Positions 6,488-10,731 of a stretch of DNA of 10,731 nucleotides are shown piece after piece. The notes beneath the pieces were generated by a model. The model was not told the DNA's origin and ran no database searches. It saw only the letters and a list, made by a program, of their open reading frames with translations. Position 1 is the first letter of the stretch. Each line of letters begins with the position of its first letter. The position numbers and the translations under genes are program-made. This stretch comes from Candidatus Levyibacteriota bacterium (GTDB lineage Bacteria > Patescibacteriota > Microgenomatia > Levybacterales > UBA12049): the NCBI GenBank assembly GCA_023245475.1, contig JAHFKF010000012.1, positions 9,968 through 20,698 on the forward strand, read 5' to 3'.

Positions 6488-6561
6488 CGGGGACTAGCTC
6501 AGTTGGCTAGAGCGCGCGGTTTGGGACCGTGAGGTCGGAGGTTCAAGTCCTCTGTCCCCGA
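6488..6561 (+). tRNA. tRNA-Pro (anticodon UGG)
   Basis: A 74-base cloverleaf. CGGGGAC pairs perfectly with GTCCCCG; the C1-G72 pair is typical of bacterial tRNA-Pro. The anticodon stem CGCGG/CCGTG encloses TTTGGGA, giving UGG, which reads CCA. The T loop is TTCAAGT. Discriminator A; CCA is not encoded. Confidence 0.96.
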
Positions 6562-6568
6562 CACTATT

Positions 6569-6601
6569 AAAAAAAAAGCACCTGTCACGGGTGCTTTTTT
6601 T
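6569..6601 (+). terminator. Intrinsic terminator after the tRNA-Leu/tRNA-Pro pair
   Basis: The GCACC (6578-6582) and GGTGC (6590-6594) arms are followed by seven T. Nine A precede the stem, so it also works on the minus strand. Confidence 0.9.
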
Positions 6602-6621
6602 GTGAGTAAATTGGTCTTAGT

Positions 6622-6653
6622 CGTAGTGTGAAGATACTTTCACCCTACGGGTG
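6622..6653 (+). repeat. Two overlapping, mutually exclusive hairpins in a gene-free stretch
   Basis: Hairpin 1 pairs CGTAG-t-GTGAA (6622-6632) with TTCAC-c-CTACG (6639-6649): ten pairs, one mismatch, six-base loop. Hairpin 2 is CACCC-TAC-GGGTG (6641-6653) and uses the same bases. No T-run follows on either strand at this point. No open reading frame worth calling lies in 6602-6820. On the minus strand a transcript from here would run into the bidirectional terminator at 6569-6601. Confidence 0.4.
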
Positions 6654-6698
6654 TGACTGCAATTACAAATCTAACTTACTCGCCAGAGGTCAATTATA

Positions 6699-6727
6699 TT
6701 GACATTTATCAATGTACATTGTAATAT
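6699..6727 (+). promoter_or_regulatory. Strong promoter with a palindromic operator in its spacer
   Basis: TTGACA (6699-6704), a 17-bp spacer, then TAATAT (6722-6727). A perfect 12-bp palindrome CAATGTACATTG (6710-6721) fills most of the spacer, a classic repressor position. The predicted start is near 6734. Confidence 0.65.
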
Positions 6728-6741
6728 AGAGAGTATAAACG

Positions 6742-6778
6742 CCTCAGCCAGTGCTGCAAAGCCCGCTGAGGTTTTTTT
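6742..6778 (+). terminator. Intrinsic terminator directly after the 6699-6727 promoter
   Basis: CCTCAGC (6742-6748) and GCTGAGG (6765-6771) form a seven-pair GC-rich stem with a 16-base loop, followed by seven T (6772-6778). It starts only about 8 bases after the predicted transcription start, so it yields an RNA of about 45 bases or acts as an attenuator for the gene at 6821. A weaker competing CAGC-CAGT-GCTG hairpin (6745-6756) uses part of the left arm. Confidence 0.8.
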
Positions 6779-6784
6779 ATTGTC

Positions 6785-6813
6785 TTTAATTCCCACTTCA
6801 TCTATGCCATACT
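6785..6813 (+). promoter_or_regulatory. Weak candidate promoter of the NYN gene
   Basis: TTTAAT (6785-6790), a 17-bp spacer, then CATACT (6808-6813). The spacing to the ATG at 6821 fits a leaderless mRNA, but both boxes are poor. Confidence 0.3.
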
Positions 6814-6820
6814 ATTCTCT

Positions 6821-7399
6821 ATGGCTCAATCTATTTTGTTTATCGATGGAGAAAATTTTATGCACAAAGTTAAGGAAGTTCTCAAAAAAGAAGGTAGAGA
6901 TAAACATAAGAGAGATTTATCATTAATTGATTTCGATACCTTAATTAGGGATCCTCTGAAAAATTTCACTTTCTCTAGAAAAATATTTTACGCCTCAAGA
7001 CTTCATTTCCATCCCGAGACAAAAAAGAAATCAACAGAATTAATTAAAATGCAAAGAAAATTGAGAAACAATTTAGTTAGTCAAGGCTATGAATTTATTA
7101 TTGCTGGTAACGTAAGAGCACAAAAGATAGGTGATAAAATCATTTTTAGAGAGAAAGGTGTCGATGTGAAATTAGCAGTTGACATGGTTTCTTTTGCCTG
7201 TGATAAAAAAATAGAAACGGCTATTTTGTGCAGTTCAGATTCGGATTTACAACCAGCAATCGCTGAGCTCAAAGCCAGAGGTGTAGAAGTCATTTATCTC
7301 GGATTCGAAGCACAACCGAATAAAGGACTAACATATACAACCGATAGGACAATTCTCTTTAGGAACAATGAAATTATGGAGGTTGTTCCTCTCAAATAA
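6821..7399 (+). CDS. NYN-domain (LabA/DUF88-type, PIN-like nuclease fold) protein
   Basis: 192 residues. NYN domains share the PIN/FLAP nuclease fold and are thought to cut or process RNA with a metal held by conserved acidic residues. Matching segments: FIDGEN at 7-12 (D9, N12); KGVDVKLAVDMV at 112-123 (D115, D121); and SSDSDLQPAI at 138-147 (D140, D142), followed by the expected beta-strand GVEVIYLGF. The acidic set is therefore complete and an active nuclease is plausible. A Lys-rich helical insertion (about 13-85) separates the first strand from the core. It is cytoplasmic, with no membrane segment or extra domain. The start ATG at 6821 is two codons before the first beta-strand, so nothing upstream is needed; there is no Shine-Dalgarno. 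The strong promoter-palindrome-terminator module (6699-6778) lies immediately upstream and could control it by attenuation, which is inference. It converges on the next gene. Confidence 0.88.
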   Translation: MAQSILFIDGENFMHKVKEVLKKEGRDKHKRDLSLIDFDTLIRDPLKNFTFSRKIFYASRLHFHPETKKKSTELIKMQRKLRNNLVSQGYEFIIAGNVRAQKIGDKIIFREKGVDVKLAVDMVSFACDKKIETAILCSSDSDLQPAIAELKARGVEVIYLGFEAQPNKGLTYTTDRTILFRNNEIMEVVPLK

Positions 7400-7480
7400 A
7401 GCTCATCCTTGACTCTTTATTAGTAATAATGCTGAAACTGAATTAATGTAAAAGCGGAATTAGTAGTTAGTTATGCTATC

Positions 7481-7864
7481 TTAGCTTAATTTTACTGGTT
7501 TAGTTCTTTGATACGGAACAAGTATAGGTGACTTCTTAAATTTTCCTCTTTCTTTTCTCGCATCTGTAAGAACCTTTTTTGCTGTTAGAGTATCCGCGCC
7601 ATCAAGCTCGAGAACATCAGTAAGTGTCGCTCTTTCTTTATCAAGCATTGCTTGAAATTCTCGTTTGTCATTTTTTAACCCTTTTTTAGCTAGACCTATA
7701 ACATGTGTGTTGATCTGATGAGGTAAAGCTCCATCAATCAACATTGCTTCACTAACTTCGCTTATATCTCGATCAGATGGGACAAAAAGCAAGCTCGCTT
7801 CTCCACCACGTTCTATTAAACGTACACCAACATTTATAGCTTTTAATTTTAATACCTCTAGCAT
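7481..7864 (-). CDS. Hypothetical protein, 127 aa
   Basis: I do not recognise the family. The N-terminal half (about 1-55: ...NVGVRLIERGGEASLLFVPS...) looks alpha/beta. The middle (about 58-105) is charged and helical (KKGLKNDKREFQAMLDKERATL, in two runs). The C-terminus is basic and Pro/Lys-rich (RKERGKFKKSPILVP...KPVKLS). There is no signal peptide or membrane segment. The ATG at 7864 sits about 3 bases after the predicted transcription start of a good promoter, and no Shine-Dalgarno is present, which supports both the start and the reality of the gene. It stands alone between the NYN gene (convergent) and the peptidase-like array (same strand, 160 bp upstream). The basic tail would suit nucleic-acid binding, but that is only a guess. 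Confidence 0.65.
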   Translation of the reverse strand: MLEVLKLKAINVGVRLIERGGEASLLFVPSDRDISEVSEAMLIDGALPHQINTHVIGLAKKGLKNDKREFQAMLDKERATLTDVLELDGADTLTAKKVLTDARKERGKFKKSPILVPYQRTKPVKLS

Positions 7865-7873
7865 AAGAAGAAA

Positions 7874-7902
7874 ATTCTACCCTATTTTAGGGGACTATGC
7901 AA
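7874..7902 (-). promoter_or_regulatory. Promoter of the 7481-7864 gene with an internal inverted repeat
   Basis: Minus strand TTGCAT (7902-7897), a 17-bp spacer, then TAGAAT (7879-7874). The spacer carries CCCTA-TTT-TAGGG (7880-7892 on the plus strand), a possible operator. The predicted start at about 7867 leaves a 3-base leader. Confidence 0.65.
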
Positions 7903-8025
7903 GCTATAAGTATGCATGTTGTGTATGCTGATAAAGATATTTATGAGATAGAGTGGTGAAATAGCAAGCGAATTTTCTCTAAATAGTTCCTGACATTGGC
8001 AACTAGTCCTGACTAGACTCCTTTC

Positions 8026-8733
8026 TTATATCTTCTTTGCTGCGTGTAATTTTGGATCTGGATAAATCACAAGCATCAGGTATTTTGAACTCGTAACTGG
8101 CAGTACTCCATTTACAGCAACAGTTTCTTCATTAATGTATTGCATCCCGTCATCAGATCTCCACTCTTGATCTATTTCACCCTCTGGTTGGAAATGAGGG
8201 CCAAAGTCTAGTGGATTAAATATCTGATACATACCTTTACCAAATCCCGGAATGACCACATTATGCTTCATCAACCGAATCATAGCAGGATTATCTGCTC
8301 TGAGAAAAGTTTTAAGGATATCATGTGGAGTTAGCCCCTTTTTTGCATAGGCACTGTAGACTCCTTCTTGAAGATATTTACTAGTAAGGATATCTTGATC
8401 TTTTCCACTATGAAATAATCCTACTTTGTATTCATCTCCGACAATATCTTTTGCAATTGCAGCCAAATGACTAAATATTGGACCAGACGTAGTGTGAGAA
8501 CTGTAGAGCGGAAGATCCAAATCTTTTGCTTCCTGTGGGTTGCTACGGAAAAAGATTTCTTGTTGTTTAATGGGAAAACCTCGATGCTGGAGAAGCATAC
8601 TCAATCCTGCATATCCGCACCAGTTGCCATAGAGTTGTGGGATAAATGGGAGATCAGGGTTATCTGCCAAATTCGTAAAAAGCCCTCGTTCGATAACATC
8701 TTTGACAGAATGGATTCGCTCTGCTTCTATCAT
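8026..8733 (-). CDS. C39/papain-like cysteine peptidase-fold protein, paralogue A
   Basis: 235 residues, third gene of a tandem family of three. The C39-like pattern is seen: oxyanion-hole Q33 six residues before catalytic C39 (QLYGNWCGYAGLSMLLQHRG); H157 in KHNVVIPGF after NPAMIRL; and N173 in FNP where C39 enzymes usually have Asp. Papain-type enzymes use Asn there, so activity is possible. A conserved C-terminal strand YLMLVIY (about 217-223) is shared with both paralogues. There is no signal peptide, membrane segment or ABC-transporter fusion, so it is unlike bacteriocin-exporting C39 proteases; substrate unknown. The frame stays open upstream to 8811, but there it overlaps paralogue B. 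I choose ATG 8733 because it overlaps B's TGA as ATGA and has an AAGAGG Shine-Dalgarno (8748-8743) 9 bases away. It has no promoter of its own that I can see, so it depends on B's transcript. Confidence 0.7.
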   Translation of the reverse strand: MIEAERIHSVKDVIERGLFTNLADNPDLPFIPQLYGNWCGYAGLSMLLQHRGFPIKQQEIFFRSNPQEAKDLDLPLYSSHTTSGPIFSHLAAIAKDIVGDEYKVGLFHSGKDQDILTSKYLQEGVYSAYAKKGLTPHDILKTFLRADNPAMIRLMKHNVVIPGFGKGMYQIFNPLDFGPHFQPEGEIDQEWRSDDGMQYINEETVAVNGVLPVTSSKYLMLVIYPDPKLHAAKKI

Positions 8734-9437
8734 GATTTTTTTCCTCTTGATAAATAAATAGCAAGCATGAGATATCGTGCGCTCATGATGGGAAGGACTC
8801 CCTCTACCCAATGCTGTTGGGAACCCAGAAATTGTGTTTCATCGTCCGCCTTCCAGACCCTGTCAAGCCTCGATTTAGTCCAGACCTTTGGGCTATCGCT
8901 TAATGGATCATGCACTTTGTATACGGGTTCTTTAAATACGTCTTCACCAACACCTGTCAGCAAAACATTATGTTTGAAGCCTCGTATCATTACTGGATTA
9001 TCGTCTCTAAGCAATTTATCTAAAAGAGTATATGGAGTGAAGTCTGGATCCCGTGCTTCAAATTTGCTATAGGTACCCGGTTGTAGCTAGTTGCCTTCTC
9101 TATCCTTATGTGTGCCTTTATAAAAAAGTCCAACTTGGTAATCTGGACGAACGATCTCCCTAGTACGTATTTGGAGATGCGCAAATGTTGGGCCTGCAGA
9201 TGCTTCTGCGTTTGGGGTCTCAAGCTCTTCTATATTGGAAATATCAGGATTGCTGAGTAAAAACAAATCTTCTTGTGTATGAGGATATCCACGATATTGT
9301 AATGCCATACTAAGATCTGCAAACGAACACCAATTATACTTCTTTTGTTCAATAAACGGCACATTAGGGATTTCGTGCATATACACCTTTTCAAGGTTCC
9401 CTTCTAGATCTAGATATTCTGATTCTCGTTCCGTCAT
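8730..9437 (-). pseudogene. C39/papain-like paralogue B, interrupted by an in-frame TAG
   Basis: 236 codons in one frame from ATG 9437 to TGA 8730, the same length as its two neighbours, but codon 117 (9089-9087) is TAG. Homology continues without a frame change: before it, EQKKYNWCSFADLSMALQYRGY with Q31 and C37; after it, LQPGTYSKF, then the RDDNPVMIRGFKHNV segment with H156 and the HDP segment with D177, ending in YLMLAIY. Aligned on GTY, the amber falls where paralogues A and C have Tyr (KYLQEGVY, KYAREGTY), so a single TAC/TAT to TAG change explains it. The 116-residue N-fragment has the Cys but not the His, so it should be inactive unless the codon is read through. B is the only paralogue with a full Cys-His-Asp set. 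It could be a fresh pseudogene, a sequencing error or a readthrough gene. Its promoter is the duplicated purA tail. Confidence 0.7.
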
Positions 9438-9483
9438 ACTAGCGGATATTATATCACGATGTATTGATTTCGTTTGGGGTCGA
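9435..9483. repeat. Duplicated purA 3' end, copy 2 (upstream of paralogue B)
   Basis: This aligns without gaps to 10193-10241 at an offset of 758 bp. Bases 9448-9468 are 21/21 identical; over about 50 bases I count 8 differences. It still encodes, on the minus strand, PKRNQYIVI and a TAA stop, matching the purA C-terminus PKRDQYIVI. It sits directly between paralogue C's TAG and paralogue B's ATG. Confidence 0.85.
9448..9456 (-). promoter_or_regulatory. Extended -10 promoter of paralogue B
   Basis: TGATATAAT on the minus strand, carried in the duplicated purA tail. The predicted start near 9441 is 4 bases before the ATG at 9437. No -35 match is evident. Confidence 0.6.
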
Positions 9484-9484
9484 T

Positions 9485-10195
9485 CTAACTTTCTTTTTTG
9501 GCTGTACGAGCTTTTTTAGGATAAATCGCAAGCATCAAATATTCTGTACTCATTACAGGATATTTTGGCAGGAAAAATCTTTTCTTTGGAAGAGTCTGCG
9601 TTTTGTCATCTTCTTTCCAAAGCGCATCTAGTGTCTCTCTTGAAATTATTTCCGGTTCTTTCTTAGTGGGGTTAAATACTTTATATGCTGCTTGATTATC
9701 CTGAGTCCCAAGTCCGACAATTACGACATTACGTGCACGTATGCGAACCATAGCTGGGGTATCTCTGTGTAGCAAGGTGTCAAGCAGATGAAATGGTGTA
9801 ACACTAGGAGATAGTTTTTTATAGCTATCATACGTACCTTCTCTTGCGTATTTCCCCGTTATTTTGTTTTTATAGGTACCATTGTGGAATAATCTCACAA
9901 TATGAGTTTCTCCTACGATGTCCTTTGCCATAGCAGCTAGGTGAGTATATGTTGGGACTGGTAAATTCCGAATGGCTGAGTTACTAAGTTGCGTAACATC
10001 AGCTTCCTGAGGATGAGATTGATGAAAAAGATGATCGGGGGTGACAGAAAATCCAGAATGTTGTAATAACGTACTAAGTCCTACATAACCAGACCAATTG
10101 AAATGCGGTTGTTCCATAAAAGGAACTTCAGTAATTACCTTACCAACAAAAGGCGGTCTAATCTCTTTTATATATTTAGGAGGGACTTCTTTCAT
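9485..10195 (-). CDS. C39/papain-like paralogue C, catalytic residues replaced
   Basis: 236 residues, first gene of the tandem family, 11 bp after purA. The fold motif is kept (EQPHFNWSGYVGLSTLLQHSG, with oxyanion-hole Q29), but the catalytic Cys is Ser (S35) and the catalytic His is Arg (R155, in RARNVVIVG); the third position is N175 (FNP). It is therefore most likely a non-catalytic pseudoenzyme, perhaps a binding or regulatory partner of its paralogues. Other conserved pieces are intact (THLAAMAKDIVG at 84-95, TPAMVRI, YLMLAIY), and the frame is full length, so selection still seems to act on it. The C-terminus is basic (KKARTAKKES). The ATG at 10195 follows a TGATATAAT extended -10 with about a 4-base leader and no Shine-Dalgarno. 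The stop is TAG; the next 11 in-frame codons are the purA-tail copy ending in TAA, so readthrough would add that tail. No signal peptide. Confidence 0.7.
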   Translation of the reverse strand: MKEVPPKYIKEIRPPFVGKVITEVPFMEQPHFNWSGYVGLSTLLQHSGFSVTPDHLFHQSHPQEADVTQLSNSAIRNLPVPTYTHLAAMAKDIVGETHIVRLFHNGTYKNKITGKYAREGTYDSYKKLSPSVTPFHLLDTLLHRDTPAMVRIRARNVVIVGLGTQDNQAAYKVFNPTKKEPEIISRETLDALWKEDDKTQTLPKKRFFLPKYPVMSTEYLMLAIYPKKARTAKKES

Positions 10196-10241
10196 ATCAG
10201 CAAAGATTATATCACGATGTATTGATCTCGTTTGGGCCCGA
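10193..10241. repeat. purA 3' end, copy 1 (original)
   Basis: This is the true end of purA plus the start of paralogue C. It is repeated at 9435-9483 (offset 758 bp), with the identical core at 10206-10226. The repeat defines a tandem duplication unit of purA tail plus one peptidase-like gene. Confidence 0.85.
10206..10214 (-). promoter_or_regulatory. Extended -10 promoter of paralogue C, overlapping the purA stop
   Basis: TGATATAAT on the minus strand is made from the last codons and TAA stop of purA (GTG ATA TAA T). The predicted start near 10199 is 4 bases before the ATG at 10195. Confidence 0.6.
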
Positions 10242-10731
10242 CTCCAAGACCGATTACTTTGCAGCCACTTGCCTTCTCTACTTCCCGGACAAAAGTTTTC
10301 AATGAATCTGGTAGCTTGTCAAATGATCGCACCGCTGAGACATCTTCTGAGAATATGTTACTCTTTTTAATGTGTGGTGTTACCCGATAAAACGCATTGG
10401 TCGCTCCTGGCACATAATCAATCTTTTGCGAATCAAGCTCATACCCTGTGACAATTGGCATTTTTTTATCGTTTGTTTTACTGTATTCTCTGAGCATGTC
10501 ACATTTGGTGATTACTAATTCATCAACGCCATTCATTTTGACAGCATAGGACAGCAGCACCAAGTCAAAACTTCCGACTCGTCGTGGGCGTTTGGTTGTG
10601 GCGCCGTATTCTCCTGAAACAATACGCAGTCCAATACCTACTGCAAATGGATCGTCTGAAGACAGAAGTTCGGACACAGAAAGCTTTGCTTCGGTCAGCT
10701 TAGTATTTTTGGAATCTCCATTGACTTGTTC
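10207..10731 (-). CDS. purA: Adenylosuccinate synthetase, C-terminal part (runs off right edge)
   Basis: The frame is open from the right edge to TAA at 10207, about 174 residues of a protein that is usually about 430 long; the N-terminal GTPase half is outside the window. PurA makes adenylosuccinate from IMP, aspartate and GTP, the first step from IMP to AMP, in the cytoplasm. Recognisable C-terminal features: GEYGATTKRPRRVGSFDLV (family TGRxRRxGWxD region), LLSYAVKMNGVDELVITKCDML (family YAVxxNGxxxxxxTKxDVL), and the terminal GVGPKRDQYIVI (family GxGPxRxxTI). The gene appears intact as far as seen. Its last codons double as the extended -10 of the next gene, and its 3' end is duplicated 758 bp downstream. 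The peptidase-like genes follow on the same strand after 11 bp; some readthrough transcription from purA into them is likely. Confidence 0.93.
   Translation of the reverse strand, partial: EQVNGDSKNTKLTEAKLSVSELLSSDDPFAVGIGLRIVSGEYGATTKRPRRVGSFDLVLLSYAVKMNGVDELVITKCDMLREYSKTNDKKMPIVTGYELDSQKIDYVPGATNAFYRVTPHIKKSNIFSEDVSAVRSFDKLPDSLKTFVREVEKASGCKVIGLGVGPKRDQYIVI

Noticed and set aside
8003..8016. CTAGTC/GACTAG inverted repeat after paralogue A as a terminator
   Set aside because: The stem is short with a very small loop and no T-run on either side.
8734..8811. Upstream extension of paralogue A to 8811
   Set aside because: It overlaps the coding end of paralogue B in another frame and has no similarity to the N-termini of the paralogues; ATG 8733 has a Shine-Dalgarno and the ATGA overlap.
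8730..9014. Separate small gene for the C-terminal half of paralogue B
   Set aside because: It starts at an internal TTG in mid-domain and is in the same frame as the upstream half; it is better read as one gene cut by a single TAG.

Overview
The window reads as bacterial chromosome from a small-genome lineage, most likely a Candidate Phyla Radiation (Patescibacteria, possibly Microgenomates-like) organism. This is inference from: a multidomain secreted glycosidase with a TPTPT linker; four tRNA genes that all lack an encoded CCA; short, mostly monocistronic genes; sigma70-type promoters whose -10 box lies about one initiation distance from the start codon (leaderless mRNAs); and several short proteins I cannot place. 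The stops I see (TAA, TGA, TAG) fit the standard code, with one amber codon in question.

Layout. 1-393 (-): 5' part of an unrecognised gene that runs off the left edge. 473-2194 (+): secreted discoidin/GH16/CBM4_9 glycoside hydrolase. 2445-3386 (-): class II Fic protein with a C-terminal excisionase-type HTH; its promoter sits in an array of helically phased AAGTAGT half-sites. 3523-3596 (-): tRNA-Arg(UCU). 3743-4756 (+): AI-2E-family membrane protein. 4837-4907 (-): tRNA-Gly(UCC), divergent from a hydrophobic membrane protein (4932-5915, +). 5918-6298 (-): VOC/glyoxalase-fold protein. 6380-6561 (+): tRNA-Leu(UAA) and tRNA-Pro(UGG), each with its own promoter, then an intrinsic terminator. 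6602-6779: a gene-free stretch with competing hairpins, then a strong palindrome-bearing promoter followed almost at once by a terminator. 6821-7399 (+): NYN/LabA-type nuclease-fold protein. 7481-7864 (-): unrecognised small protein with a clear promoter.

The right end (8026-10731, -) is the most unusual part. Downstream of the 3' part of purA lie three tandem paralogues of a C39/papain-like cysteine peptidase fold, each about 235 codons. They differ at the catalytic positions: the first (C) has Ser and Arg where Cys and His belong; the second (B) keeps Cys, His and Asp but is cut by an in-frame TAG where a paralogue Tyr should be; the third (A) has Cys, His and Asn. A starts on B's stop codon (ATGA). 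The end of purA, which carries an extended -10 promoter overlapping its own stop codon, is duplicated 758 bp downstream in front of B. Each duplication unit therefore carried promoter plus gene, and A depends on B's transcript.

How the genes work together: apart from purA and the peptidase-like array, the genes look like independent single-gene units. A recurring design is seen: promoter-proximal genes have no Shine-Dalgarno and near-zero leaders, whereas the operon-internal gene A and the AI-2E gene have Shine-Dalgarno-like sequences.
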